NCBI RefSeq assembly: GCF_031880315.1
Contig: NZ_CP134771.1
Location: forward strand, 4,708,501 to 4,772,500
Length of the DNA stretch: 64,000 bases
Reading direction: 5' to 3'
Source of the DNA: Pseudomonas baltica
GTDB taxonomy: Bacteria; Pseudomonadota; Gammaproteobacteria; Pseudomonadales; Pseudomonadaceae
Each line of letters starts with the position of its first letter. Within the stretch, counting starts at the first letter, position 1. The notes under the pieces are model-generated. The model was not told where the DNA came from. It made no database searches and saw only the letters and a program-made list of their open reading frames with translations. This document shows, piece by piece, positions 8,779-18,221 of the stretch. The position numbers and the translations under genes are program-made.

Positions 8779-10281
8779 ATGAGCGACCAACAACTCGACC
8801 CGCAAGCCCTGCAACAGGAAGAAAACTCCCTGATCGCCCTGCGCAAGGAAAAGCTTGCTGCCGAGCGCGCCAAGGGCCAGGCCTTCCCCAACGACTTCCG
8901 CCGTGACCGCTATGCAGCCGACCTGCAAAAGCAGTACGCCGACAAGACCAAGGAAGAGCTGGAAGCAGCGGCCATCCCGGTCAAGGTGGCAGGTCGTATC
9001 ATGCTCAACCGTGGCTCGTTCATGGTGATCCAGGACATGACCGGGCGCATTCAGGTGTACGTCAACCGCAAGACCCTGCCGGAAGAGACCCTGGCCTCGG
9101 TCAAGACCTGGGACATGGGTGACATCATTGCTGCCGAAGGCACCCTGGCGCGTTCCGGCAAGGGCGACCTGTACGTCGAAATGACCACCGTGCGCCTGCT
9201 GACCAAGTCGCTGCGCCCGCTGCCCGACAAGCACCACGGCCTGTCCGACACCGAACAACGCTACCGCCAGCGCTACGTCGACCTGATCGTCAACGAAGAC
9301 GTGCGCCAGACGTTCCGCGTGCGTTCGCAGGTGATCGCCCACACCCGCGCCTTCCTGATGAAGCGTGACTTCCTGGAAGTCGAAACGCCGATGCTGCAAA
9401 CCATCCCCGGCGGTGCTGCGGCCAAGCCGTTCGAGACTCACCACAACGCGCTCGACATGGGCATGTACCTGCGCATCGCGCCGGAGCTGTACCTCAAGCG
9501 CCTGGTTGTCGGTGGCTTCGAGAAGGTCTTCGAGATCAACCGCAACTTCCGTAACGAAGGCGTCTCGACGCGGCACAACCCCGAATTCACCATGTTGGAG
9601 TTCTACCAGGCTTACGCCGATTACGAAGACAACATGGACCTGACCGAAGAGCTGTTCCGTGAACTGGCGCAGCTGGTGCTCGGAACGACCGACGTGCCTT
9701 ACGGCGACAAGGTGTTCCACTTCGGCGAGCCGTTCGTGCGCCTGTCGGTGTTCGATTCGATCCTCAAGTACAACCCCGAGCTGACCGCCGATGATCTCAA
9801 CGACATCGACAAGGCCCGCGCCATCGCCAAGAAAGCCGGCGCCAAGGTGCTCGGTTTCGAAGGCCTGGGCAAGCTGCAGGTGATGATTTTCGAAGAGCTG
9901 GTCGAGCATAAGCTGGAGCAGCCGCATTTCATCACCCAGTACCCGTTCGAAGTGTCGCCGCTGGCACGTCGCAACGATGACAACCCGAACGTCACCGACC
10001 GTTTCGAGCTGTTCATCGGCGGCCGTGAAATCGCCAACGCCTACTCCGAGCTGAACGATGCCGAGGACCAGGCCGAGCGCTTCATGGCTCAGGTGGCGGA
10101 CAAGGACGCCGGTGACGACGAAGCCATGCACTACGACGCCGACTTCGTCCGCGCTCTGGAGTACGGCATGCCGCCGACGGCTGGTGAAGGCATCGGTATC
10201 GATCGCCTGGTGATGTTGCTGACCAACTCACCATCGATCCGTGATGTGATCCTGTTCCCGCACATGCGCCCGCAAGCCTGA
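8779..10281 (+). CDS. lysS: Lysyl-tRNA synthetase, class II
   Basis: A 500-residue class II enzyme charging tRNA-Lys. The N-terminal OB-fold anticodon-binding domain (about 55-175, with [20 protein letters not shown]) precedes the catalytic core. Class II motif 1 is around [17 protein letters not shown], motif 2 is [20 protein letters not shown], and motif 3 is [20 protein letters not shown] near the C-terminus. The length matches the bacterial family. It probably shares a transcript with prfB, and a rho-independent terminator lies 10 bp after the stop. Confidence 0.97.
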   Translation: MSDQQLDPQALQQEENSLIALRKEKLAAERAKGQAFPNDFRRDRYAADLQKQYADKTKEELEAAAIPVKVAGRIMLNRGSFMVIQDMTGRIQVYVNRKTLPEETLASVKTWDMGDIIAAEGTLARSGKGDLYVEMTTVRLLTKSLRPLPDKHHGLSDTEQRYRQRYVDLIVNEDVRQTFRVRSQVIAHTRAFLMKRDFLEVETPMLQTIPGGAAAKPFETHHNALDMGMYLRIAPELYLKRLVVGGFEKVFEINRNFRNEGVSTRHNPEFTMLEFYQAYADYEDNMDLTEELFRELAQLVLGTTDVPYGDKVFHFGEPFVRLSVFDSILKYNPELTADDLNDIDKARAIAKKAGAKVLGFEGLGKLQVMIFEELVEHKLEQPHFITQYPFEVSPLARRNDDNPNVTDRFELFIGGREIANAYSELNDAEDQAERFMAQVADKDAGDDEAMHYDADFVRALEYGMPPTAGEGIGIDRLVMLLTNSPSIRDVILFPHMRPQA

Positions 10282-10291
10282 TGCAGTGAAT

Positions 10292-10321
10292 AAAAAGCCG
10301 CCTCGCAAGGGCGGTTTTTTT
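10292..10321 (+). terminator. Rho-independent terminator after lysS
   Basis: CCGCC (10298-10302) pairs with GGCGG (10310-10314), with a run of As before the stem and seven Ts (10315-10321) after it. Position and shape are those of a typical intrinsic terminator for lysS. Confidence 0.88.
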
Positions 10322-10331
10322 ATGCAACACA

Positions 10332-10440
10332 CACCGGCCCCTTCGCCGCCGAACGCGCAACCTTGCTCCCACAGGTGTACGCCGCTGCATCTGTGAACAT
10401 TGTGCGAGCAAGGCTTGGTCGCGAAGAGGCCGGTGCTGAC
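10332..10440. repeat. REP-type inverted repeat pair (mixed subtypes)
   Basis: Two head-to-head REP-like units. The left arm (10332-10374) reads CCGGCCCCTTCGCCGCCGAA followed by CGCGCAACCTTGCTCCCACA. The right arm (10401-10437) is the inverse of the more common CCGGCCTCTTCGCG type. The left arm belongs to the CGCCGCCGAACGCGCAA variant also seen near 52420 and 58448; the right arm belongs to the GCGGGCAAG-like variant seen at most other sites in this window. Confidence 0.8.
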
Positions 10441-10477
10441 ACCGTAAAAATCCATTACACACAAGGAAAGTCTGTAA

Positions 10478-11194
10478 GTGATCCCCGCAATGACACCACA
10501 GGGCGCAGCCGGCCTGGCCACCGACGTGGCAAACAACGTTCGTTATCAAGGCCGCAAGGCCACTCGCCAAGGCAGCGAACAACGCCGCCAGGACATTCTC
10601 GATGCCGCCATGCGCATCGTCATCCGCGATGGCGTGCGAGGCGTTCGCCACCGTGCCGTGGCCGCCGAGGCCAATGTGCCGCTGTCGGCCACCACCTATT
10701 ATTTCAACGACATCGAAGACCTGCTCACCGACACCTTCGCCCGGTACGTCGAGCGTAGCGCGGCCTATCTGGCGCGCCTGTGGACCGACAACGAAGAACT
10801 GCTCCGCCAGATGGCAGCCCGTGGCGATCGCAGCCCCGCTGCTCGCTCGCGCCTGGCCGACGACATCGCCCAGACCACCGCCGACTACATCCAGCACCAG
10901 TTGCGTACCCGCCGTGACGCTCTGATGGCCGAACAGGCCTTTCGCCAGGAGGCTTTGCTGTCGCCGCGCTTGGCTGAACTGGTGCGCGCTCACCAGGGGA
11001 TTCTGCTGCAGGGCGCCTGTCAGTTGCTGCAAGTGCTGGGTGCCCGAGAGCCGCAGGAAGATGCCAAGGTGTTGACGGCGATCATCGGTCGGATGGAGTA
11101 TCAAGGCCTGCTGAGCCCAGGCAATAGCGCCACGGACGCCGAGATGCTTGGTATCCTCACCCGCTACATGCACCGGGTCCTGGCCGCTGCCTGA
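10478..11194 (+). CDS. TetR-family transcriptional regulator
   Basis: A 238-residue regulator. An N-terminal TetR helix-turn-helix spans about residues 28-75 (RQDILDAAMRIVIRDG, then VAAEANVPLSATTYYFNDIE). The larger helical C-terminus would bind an unknown ligand. The GTG at 10478 is preferred over the in-frame ATG at 10490 because AAGGAAAG (10463-10470) lies 7 nt before it. P. aeruginosa has a TetR gene in the same place after lysS. The gene runs in the same direction as the DUF1704 gene 69 bp downstream, which it may regulate, but no operator was recognised. Confidence 0.9.
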   Translation: MIPAMTPQGAAGLATDVANNVRYQGRKATRQGSEQRRQDILDAAMRIVIRDGVRGVRHRAVAAEANVPLSATTYYFNDIEDLLTDTFARYVERSAAYLARLWTDNEELLRQMAARGDRSPAARSRLADDIAQTTADYIQHQLRTRRDALMAEQAFRQEALLSPRLAELVRAHQGILLQGACQLLQVLGAREPQEDAKVLTAIIGRMEYQGLLSPGNSATDAEMLGILTRYMHRVLAAA

Positions 11195-11263
11195 TCCGGC
11201 CGGCACTGACAGCAATGCTGCCGAGGAAGGCAGCTGACGGCTTCACCAGCGAGGGAAGGGGTT

Positions 11264-12541
11264 TTGGACGAGTACCAGCAGACCATACGCACACTGTCCG
11301 ATCGCATCGTCGCCGCGCAGACGCCCATTCGGGTGCTCGACGCCGTCAAGTGGGACGACAGCATCAAGCAGGCATTCCTCAAGGCCGAAGGCAAGGCACT
11401 ACCGGAAGTCGACCGCGCCTGGTATCAGAATCGCCCGCTGGCGTTCGACTCCAGTGCGGTCAAACTGGAATTCCAGAACATCGAGCGCGACATCACCCGG
11501 CGCCTTGGGCAGTTCAGCCCGGTAGGGCAGATCATGCGGCGCATGTGCAAGGAATACCGGATGGTGGTGCGCATGCTCGAGGCGCGCGGCACCGAAGACT
11601 TCGGCCTGATCTCCCAGGAGCTTTACGGCGCAGCCTCGGATGCCTTTCATGCCGGCGATCCGACCCTGGCCGACCTTGGCCTGATGCTCTCCGATTACCT
11701 CAACAATATTGCCGGGCGCGGCGACCTCAAGGATGAAGCCAAGACCTTGACCGCCAAGGACGCCGTGGCGCTGTTGCAAACTCGCCTCAACCGCGTTTTT
11801 GGCGAGGCCGAAAGCACCATCCGCGTGTTCGAGTCCGATGGTATCGTCGCCGATGCCGCGGCTGGCGCCGACTACATCAAGGTGCGCAGCGACGCCATGT
11901 TCAACGAGCGCGATGTGCGCGCGCTCGAAGTACACGAGGGCCTGGTGCATGTCGGCACCACGCTTAATGGTCAGAACCAGCCAATCTGCACATTCCTGTC
12001 CAAGGGCCCTCCCTCGTCGACGGTCACTCAGGAAGGCCTGGCCATCCTGATGGAAATCATCACTTTCGCGTCCTATCCCTCGCGGCTGCGCAAGCTCACC
12101 AACCGCACGCGAGCTATCCATATGGTCGAGGAGGGCGCGGATTTTCTCCAGGTGTTCGAGTTCTTCCGCGAGCAGGGTTTCGAGATGGCCGAGAGCTACG
12201 GCAACGCCAGCCGCGTGTTCCGCGGCTCGACGCCGACCGGTCTGCCGTTTACCAAGGACCTGTCGTACCTCAAGGGTTTCATCATGGTCTACAACTACAT
12301 CCAACTGGCCGTGCGCAAGGGCAAGCTGGAGCAGGTGCCGCTGCTGTTCTGCGGCAAGACCACTCTGGAGGACATGCGCACCCTGCGCCAGTTGGTCGAC
12401 GAAGGCCTGGTCGTGCCGCCCAAGTACCTGCCCGATCAGTTTCGTGACATGAACGCGCTGTCGGCCTGGATGTGCTTCTCCAACTTCCTCAATCACCTGA
12501 GCCTGGATCGTATTGAAGCGGACTACTCGAATATTCTCTGA
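11264..12541 (+). CDS. DUF1704 / MATCAP-like putative metallopeptidase (QEGLP-motif family)
   Basis: A 425-residue protein of the family annotated in bacteria as flavohemoglobin expression-modulating QEGLP motif protein. The zinc-ligand pattern HExxxH is present as HEGLVH (His224, Glu225, His229) in EVHEGLVHVGTTLNG. A second glutamate motif, QEGLA (256-260), follows at the family's spacing. In animals the same fold (MATCAP) is a tubulin tyrosine carboxypeptidase; the bacterial substrate is unknown. The TTG at 11264 is favoured by GAGGGAAGGGG just before it; the exact start is uncertain. It overlaps the next gene by 29 bp, so the two are probably coupled. Confidence 0.8.
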   Translation: MDEYQQTIRTLSDRIVAAQTPIRVLDAVKWDDSIKQAFLKAEGKALPEVDRAWYQNRPLAFDSSAVKLEFQNIERDITRRLGQFSPVGQIMRRMCKEYRMVVRMLEARGTEDFGLISQELYGAASDAFHAGDPTLADLGLMLSDYLNNIAGRGDLKDEAKTLTAKDAVALLQTRLNRVFGEAESTIRVFESDGIVADAAAGADYIKVRSDAMFNERDVRALEVHEGLVHVGTTLNGQNQPICTFLSKGPPSSTVTQEGLAILMEIITFASYPSRLRKLTNRTRAIHMVEEGADFLQVFEFFREQGFEMAESYGNASRVFRGSTPTGLPFTKDLSYLKGFIMVYNYIQLAVRKGKLEQVPLLFCGKTTLEDMRTLRQLVDEGLVVPPKYLPDQFRDMNALSAWMCFSNFLNHLSLDRIEADYSNIL

Positions 12542-13430
12542 GGCCGCACGGCTGGCCGTGCTCCTGGCGCTGCTAGGCCTGGCGGGCTGCAGTCAACTGC
12601 TGTTCTATCCCGAGCGCGGTCAGCCGTTCACCCCTGACAGGGCACACCTGCAATACCGCGACCTGACGCTGCTGGCCAAGGACGGTACGCACCTCAACGC
12701 CTGGTGGTTGCCGGCCAAGGCCGGGGTAGCGGTCAAGGGTACGGTGCTGTTCCTTCACGGCAACGGCGGCAATATGGCCACGCAGCTGGGCGGCAGTTGG
12801 TGGTTGCCCGAACAGGGCTATCAGGTGTTGATGATCGACTACCGCGGCTATGGCCTTTCAACCGGCAGGCCAAAACTGCCGGACGTGTACGAGGATATCG
12901 AGGCCGCGCTGGACTGGCTCGACCAGGCACCCGAGGCGCAGGGCGCACCGCGCATTCTGCTGGGCCAGAGCCTCGGTGGCGCCATGGCGATTCACTACCT
13001 GGGTGAGCATCCTGAGCGTTTGCGGACTTTCAAGGCGCTGGTGTTCGACGGGGTGCCGGCCAGTTACCGAGATATCGGCCAGTACGCCCTGAGTGAGTCG
13101 TGGCTGACCTGGCCGTTGCAGGTGCCGTTGTCGTGGCTGGTGCCCGATGGCGACAGTGCAATTCGCTCGGTCACGCGTTTGAAGGGCGTGCCCCAGCTGT
13201 ACTTCCATAGCATCGACGACACCATCATCCCCGTGCGCAACGGTATCGCTCTGTACCAGATCGCCCCGCCGCCGCGGGTACTGCAGCTGACCCGCGGTCC
13301 CCACGTGCAGACTTTTGCCGACCCGACCTGGCGTACCGTGATGTTGAGTTTCCTGGACGATCCGCATCGCTTCAGCGGCTTGCGACGCTTGGCGCAGATT
13401 CCTGATGATGGTGATGCCAGCGGCCGTTGA
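12513..13430 (+). CDS. Lipoprotein alpha/beta hydrolase (YfhR/Bem46-like)
   Basis: A 305-residue serine hydrolase with a lipoprotein signal (lipobox LAGC, about residues 23-26). The fold is recognisable from FLHGNGGN (oxyanion region), MIDYRGYGLSTG and the nucleophile elbow GQSLGG (Ser153). The acid is Asp235 or Asp236 in SIDDTIIP, and His264 in RGPHVQTF completes the triad. The TTG at 12513 lies inside the preceding gene and gives a good signal peptide. The substrate cannot be told. The overlap with the DUF1704 gene suggests a shared, possibly envelope-related, role. Confidence 0.85.
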   Translation: MKRTTRIFSEAARLAVLLALLGLAGCSQLLFYPERGQPFTPDRAHLQYRDLTLLAKDGTHLNAWWLPAKAGVAVKGTVLFLHGNGGNMATQLGGSWWLPEQGYQVLMIDYRGYGLSTGRPKLPDVYEDIEAALDWLDQAPEAQGAPRILLGQSLGGAMAIHYLGEHPERLRTFKALVFDGVPASYRDIGQYALSESWLTWPLQVPLSWLVPDGDSAIRSVTRLKGVPQLYFHSIDDTIIPVRNGIALYQIAPPPRVLQLTRGPHVQTFADPTWRTVMLSFLDDPHRFSGLRRLAQIPDDGDASGR

Positions 13431-13455
13431 GCGCGGCCGCTGGCGGGGATGGGAG

Positions 13456-13478
13456 GCCGCCTGTCAGGGACAGGCGGC
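13456..13478. terminator. Palindromic terminator between convergent genes
   Basis: GCCGCCTGTC (13456-13465) and GACAGGCGGC (13469-13478) form a perfect 10-bp stem with a 3-nt loop. It lies between the convergent hydrolase and NEL-ligase genes. There is no T run, so termination may be inefficient or rely on another mechanism. Confidence 0.6.
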
Positions 13479-13494
13479 TGGGTGCCACGCCTCA

Positions 13495-16400
13495 TCAGTG
13501 ACGCGAGGATGGCCCGGGTTGCGGCTCCAGCAAGGCGTGGGTCAGGTCCAGTCTGGCCTGGGCGACCCGCCTGGCCAAGGCCTCATAGGCGGCGCGGTAC
13601 TGATTGCTGTTGAGGCTCAGCACCTGCGGCAACGGATCGAGCCGGCCGAGCTGGCCACTGCCGATCAACACCTGGCGCAAGTGCTCGCGTTCCATCTCGC
13701 TCAACTGCGGCGGCAACTCTTCGTCGCCACTCGCCGCGTCCAGATACTCGCCGAGGCGATCTCGCCACTGATTGATGGCTCCGATACGGTCCGCGTGGGC
13801 CGAGTCGAGAAAGCGCTGCCAGTAAGGTTGCTCATTGAGGTAATCAGGCAGCAGCTCGGCTTGCGGCGCCAGTACGGCCGAGTACGCCGTGTCGAGCATG
13901 TCCTGAGTGACCCAACTGGTGTAGCTGGTGAAAACCTGAGAGGTCGGCTGGTCACGCAGGCCCAGGCGTGTTGCCAGGGCGATGCGGAAATACAGTTCGA
14001 TCTCGCTGTAGTCGATCGAGTGTCCCGCCAGGCGCCAGGTGGTGATGTTGGCGGTGACATGCTCCTTGAGCCGGTGCACGCGCCAATGGCTGGTCGCCAG
14101 TGCGATCAATTCGCCGCCGGCCGCCGCATCGTCGGCCTTGGCCAAGGCCTGGTCGGCGTGCAGCAGGTTCTCCATCTGCGAGAACACCACCGCATCGCGG
14201 TCGACGCAGCTGATCGCCTGGCGGGCCTGTTCATGCAGGGCCTGGCGCAAGTCGGCAGTAAAAGCCCCGCGCACCAGTGCCTGGATCCGTGCGCGCATGT
14301 TCGCCTCGGGTCGCCGCGCCGGTGCGGACACATCGACACGCAACAGCAGGGAGAAAAATTCGGCGATCGACGACTCGCCGGGTACCAGCAGCTGCATCGC
14401 CTGGGCCCGGTCGTCGCTGGACATCCCCTCGAACAAACGTGGGGCGTCGCGCAGGGCGTTCTGGTCGCGTACCTGTGGTCCTTCGTCTTCCGAGGAACCT
14501 TGGGAGCCGGAATCCTCATCGTCATCGTAGACATAGTTGCCCGCCTCAAGCATCTCCGCGTCGAAGCGCCCGCGCTGAACCACGGACAAGTGGGCAGTGG
14601 ACATGTGCAAGCCACGGGTGCGCCCGGCACCTTCGGGCACTTGGGTGATGGGGACGCGCCGCAGATCGGCCCTGACCACCCGCGGCAGGTTCTCGAGCCC
14701 CTCGGGCCACTGATTGACGGTCCCTTCCAAATGCGATAGATCGACCTCTTCCAGATGTTGCAGGTTCGACAGGTTGGGCATTCGCGACAGCGGGTTGATG
14801 GACAGGTCGAGGCTGCGCAGTTGCTGCAACGTGCCCAGGTCTGTCACGTCTGCGTCGCTGAGGACGATGTTGTTTTCACCCAGGTTCAGCGTCATCAGGT
14901 TGGTCAGCCGACCGAGTACAGCGAACACCTCGGGGCCGAAGCTGGTCTGCGAGCCCTGTATGGTCAGGGTCTGCAGCGAACCGCTGGCCGTGACTCGGGT
15001 CATGTCTCTGGCGCTCCAGTTGAAGGGGCGCACGCGCATATCGTTGAGAATGAGCGTTTGCAGGTTGCCCATGGTGCCGAGCCGCGCCAGGCTTGCGGAG
15101 GACAGCGCGGTGCGCGAAAGATTGAGCGCGCGCAGTTGGCGCAGGCTCAGCAAGGCGTCGGGCAGTTCGGTCAGCGGCAGGTTGATGAGTTCCAGGCGTC
15201 GCAGGTTGGGCAGTTGCAGCAGCATCGTCGGCAGGTTGTGCAGCTGCGTGATGTCCATGACCAGCAATGAAACCACTGAAGTCAGTGGCACCGGTAGGGA
15301 CGGCAGGCCGATGTTGACATTATCGAAATGCAGACTGTGCTCATGCCCGACGATATGCGCCTCCCAGGCGTAGGCCAGTTGGTGTGTCATCTCGGCGCGA
15401 TGGGAACGAATCGTCTCGTCACTGCTTTGAGCGAGCCAGGCATCGAGCGCGTGGTCGAGTTGATGGCGTTCCTGTTCCAGTTGCGCGATGCGGGCAGCGA
15501 TGGGTTGATTCTGGGTGAGCAGGCGATTGATGTAGCGATCGGCGCTCATGATCGGGATCACCAGACGCTGGTGAGTGACCAGGCGCGCCAGTCGAAGGTG
15601 GGAGGGTTCACGCTGGAACAGATCATCCTCGGCGTTGGCGGGGCTGCGTTGCACTGCATCGATCGTGGGGGGCGTCAACCAACTGCGCCGTACAGGCAGG
15701 CCCAGCAGCAGTCGCGCCCGTGTCGGCCGTGCCAGCGCCATCTCCCGCAGGCGTTGGTGCAGACGCTCGGGCTCGTTGAGGCCAACACCGAGCAGCGCTC
15801 GCTGGCGCTCGGAAAGTGCGAAGAGCAGGGCACGGTAGAAACCGTACTCTGTCATGTCCTGGGCCAGCACCACTTGCGTCGCGGTGCTGGTGCTCCAGCC
15901 TTCCTCGTCGTCCAGGTACACCGAGGTAGTCTCGACATCGGTTTCACCAAGCTCGGCCAGCGGGGTGCCGAAGCGATCGCCGCTACGCAACAACAAGGCG
16001 GTACCGGGTTGCCAGCCATCGCAGTGTTCCAGCAGGCGCACCGCCAGCACGAAGGTGTCCTCGTTGATCGACCAAGGCACGGTGAACCCTTCCAGGGCAC
16101 GGGTCAGTCTTGCGTCATGCTCCAGCGCTCGAGCGTCTTCGGTGAAGTCCAGCGGCAGGCGCGCGGATTCCGAGGTCAACAGCGCGCGCACGCTGCCCTG
16201 ACTGGAATGCAGCATGCGTCGGGCGGCGCTCAGGGGCATGAGTGGGTAGCGTCGCTGAAGCTCTTGCACGGCATGATCGGTGTCCAGCTGGGCCAACTCG
16301 TAACGATGGGTGACGATCGCCCGGCTCAGCCGCGCGAACCATTGCAGGTAGAAGTCCAGAGAGGGAGGTATGCAATTGCCATCGCACGGCAGAGGCGTGG

Positions 16401-18069
16401 GGGTGGAGTCGCCGCTGCGAGTCACGCGTCTTGAATGGGGGCGAGGCTGTTGGCCGTTGCGGATCGCCACTGCCTCATAGAACGCGTCCAACTGGGACAC
16501 TTGGTCACCTTCGGGCACGGGCATGCCCTTGGCGATCAAGGCCATGATCTGGCTGACCTTGTCCTGAATACGAGCACGTTGCAACACATGCAGCAGCAGC
16601 GCTGGCACTGGCTTGTCCAGTTGATAGACCTGGCGCAATTCGGCGTTGCTGACGCCGCTCACCCGCCCCAGCTCCAGCAGGCGTTCATCGGCCAAGCCCG
16701 CGCTGACTGGCCCCAGGCGGCGCAGCAAGGCCAGGCGGTCCCAGTATTGCGGCTGTTCGAGGTGATGATGCCAGGCGCCCGCACCATTGTGCCGTAGCGC
16801 CGGCAGATGAACCCCGCCAGCACTGGGGTGCACCAATCGCCAGGTGCCTTTGGCGGTCTTTTCGATGCGGTAGAACGCTTGGTTGATCGCGATTGCCTTG
16901 TGCTCGCCCGCGGTATAGATGCCTTGCGCGTCCGGTTCGCCGGTTGGGCTGTCGGCGCTGCTCAGGCGGTAGTTGCTGAGGTCTGGCAGCCAGCGCCGGT
17001 AACCGCTCGCGTCCTGCAACTTGACTGCCCTGAAAGGCGCGAGCCAGTCAGAGGGCGCGCGCCCTTCATCCTCTTCGCCAGGGCCGATACCGACCCCGGC
17101 ACCCAGCAGCAGATGTTCCTGCAAAAGCGTGGCATAGCTGGGGCGCAACGCTTGCAGCGCCTTGGCCGAAGGTGCGTCGAGGGGGATCAGGTACCGGGCA
17201 TCGGCGAGCAGCCGCGCCGCCATCTGGCTGTGAGCGTAGCTGCGCAGCGTCTGTTCCAGTGGCTTGGCCGCCATCGGCAGATCAAGCACAGCCTGGCGCC
17301 CGGCCCAACTGGCCAATACCTGTTGCTGGTGCGCCAGCGCAATGAAGCGGCTGAAATACTGCTGGAACCCGCTGTCGAGCAGGTCCCGGCGCAGGCTGGT
17401 GAAGAAGTGCTTGCGGGTCGGGTACTGTTTGAGCGGGTGCTGTGGATGGCCGGGCACGAAGGCGACACACGGCGCGTCATCGTCATCCGGGCCTAGCAGG
17501 ATGATGTCGGCCAGCACGATGTCGGTGTGCAATTGCAACGCCGCGCACACCGCTACGCCTGTACCGAGGTAAGGGCCTTGGTCGGCGAATTCTGGCGAGC
17601 CGGTATGGTATGCGCCGATGATCCACTCCAGCAGGGTCCGGCCCTCTTTGCCCAGCGTGCCTCGAAGCGTCGCTCGCGTGAATTCCTCGCGCAGGGTGGC
17701 CAGGTAGGCATGTTCCTTGGCGCTGCGCAGCGTCGAGCTGTCCAGCGCGCGGGTCAGGTTGTCGATGTAGTCGATGTTCAACGGCTGTTGTTGGTAAAGG
17801 GCCAGCAGCGTCCGCGGGGTGATGTCTGCCGCGTCGCTGTGGGTCAGGATGGTGCGGTGATGGTGATAGAGGCTATGCAGCGCGACGAAGGCCTGGGTGG
17901 CTTCACGCCTTGCCAGGCGGCCACTGCGCTGGTTTTCAAGCAACTGGCGACGCTCCTGAGGGGCGGCGTCGCGCAGCCAGGCGGGCTCGTCGGCGGACTC
18001 GAGAGGCGACACCAGCGTGTCGTATTGGCGGGTGGACGATGTGGCGTTGCTGTCGGTCATGATGCTCAT
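13495..18069 (-). CDS. Giant LRR protein with NEL-type E3 ubiquitin ligase domain
   Basis: A predicted 1524-residue protein. The N-terminal ~450 residues resemble the DUF6543/dermonecrotic-toxin region of large Pseudomonas proteins (KEGRTLLEWIIGAY, LADIILLGPDDDDAPCV). A long helical middle is followed by leucine-rich repeats at about 1000-1190 (LPNLRRLELINLPLTELP, LRALNLSRTALS, LRSLDLSINPLSRMP). The C-terminus matches the NEL ligase of IpaH/SspH/SlrP effectors, with the catalytic cysteine in ISCVDRDAV (Cys1288). NEL proteins move ubiquitin onto host proteins after secretion. No secretion genes or classical signal peptide are seen. Starts at 18069 or 18060 are equally possible. It is a single-gene insertion between conserved loci. 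Confidence 0.85.
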   Translation of the reverse strand: MSIMTDSNATSSTRQYDTLVSPLESADEPAWLRDAAPQERRQLLENQRSGRLARREATQAFVALHSLYHHHRTILTHSDAADITPRTLLALYQQQPLNIDYIDNLTRALDSSTLRSAKEHAYLATLREEFTRATLRGTLGKEGRTLLEWIIGAYHTGSPEFADQGPYLGTGVAVCAALQLHTDIVLADIILLGPDDDDAPCVAFVPGHPQHPLKQYPTRKHFFTSLRRDLLDSGFQQYFSRFIALAHQQQVLASWAGRQAVLDLPMAAKPLEQTLRSYAHSQMAARLLADARYLIPLDAPSAKALQALRPSYATLLQEHLLLGAGVGIGPGEEDEGRAPSDWLAPFRAVKLQDASGYRRWLPDLSNYRLSSADSPTGEPDAQGIYTAGEHKAIAINQAFYRIEKTAKGTWRLVHPSAGGVHLPALRHNGAGAWHHHLEQPQYWDRLALLRRLGPVSAGLADERLLELGRVSGVSNAELRQVYQLDKPVPALLLHVLQRARIQDKVSQIMALIAKGMPVPEGDQVSQLDAFYEAVAIRNGQQPRPHSRRVTRSGDSTPTPLPCDGNCIPPSLDFYLQWFARLSRAIVTHRYELAQLDTDHAVQELQRRYPLMPLSAARRMLHSSQGSVRALLTSESARLPLDFTEDARALEHDARLTRALEGFTVPWSINEDTFVLAVRLLEHCDGWQPGTALLLRSGDRFGTPLAELGETDVETTSVYLDDEEGWSTSTATQVVLAQDMTEYGFYRALLFALSERQRALLGVGLNEPERLHQRLREMALARPTRARLLLGLPVRRSWLTPPTIDAVQRSPANAEDDLFQREPSHLRLARLVTHQRLVIPIMSADRYINRLLTQNQPIAARIAQLEQERHQLDHALDAWLAQSSDETIRSHRAEMTHQLAYAWEAHIVGHEHSLHFDNVNIGLPSLPVPLTSVVSLLVMDITQLHNLPTMLLQLPNLRRLELINLPLTELPDALLSLRQLRALNLSRTALSSASLARLGTMGNLQTLILNDMRVRPFNWSARDMTRVTASGSLQTLTIQGSQTSFGPEVFAVLGRLTNLMTLNLGENNIVLSDADVTDLGTLQQLRSLDLSINPLSRMPNLSNLQHLEEVDLSHLEGTVNQWPEGLENLPRVVRADLRRVPITQVPEGAGRTRGLHMSTAHLSVVQRGRFDAEMLEAGNYVYDDDEDSGSQGSSEDEGPQVRDQNALRDAPRLFEGMSSDDRAQAMQLLVPGESSIAEFFSLLLRVDVSAPARRPEANMRARIQALVRGAFTADLRQALHEQARQAISCVDRDAVVFSQMENLLHADQALAKADDAAAGGELIALATSHWRVHRLKEHVTANITTWRLAGHSIDYSEIELYFRIALATRLGLRDQPTSQVFTSYTSWVTQDMLDTAYSAVLAPQAELLPDYLNEQPYWQRFLDSAHADRIGAINQWRDRLGEYLDAASGDEELPPQLSEMEREHLRQVLIGSGQLGRLDPLPQVLSLNSNQYRAAYEALARRVAQARLDLTHALLEPQPGPSSRH

Positions 18070-18170
18070 TCCACTGGGATCGGAGGCGCTATTGATCCTG
18101 TGAACGAGCCTCATGGGGCGGTACATGCCTGCCGCCCGGCCATCCGGTGGCGGTGCTAACGAGCGTGCAT

Positions 18171-18201
18171 AAAAAATCCCGCCTGGGCGGCGGGATTTTT
18201 T
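18171..18201. terminator. Bidirectional rho-independent terminator
   Basis: AAAAAATCCCGCC (18171-18183) and GGCGGGATTTTTT (18189-18201) are perfect complements around TGGGC. The A run on one side and the T run on the other make it work in either direction. On the minus strand it ends the lptF transcript 21 bp after the stop, and so separates it from the downstream NEL-ligase gene. Confidence 0.92.
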
Positions 18202-18221
18202 CAGCATTCAAAGATGCGCTA

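Noticed and set aside
7813..10131. A 772-codon open frame antisense to prfB and lysS
   Set aside because: It is a shadow of codon bias in two well-identified genes; its translation is rich in His, Val, Gly and Gln without any domain, and it has no ribosome site.
13405..17496. Several plus-strand open frames opposite the NEL-ligase gene
   Set aside because: Third-position GC bias follows the minus-strand frame, which alone shows leucine-rich repeats and a NEL domain; the plus frames have no domain.
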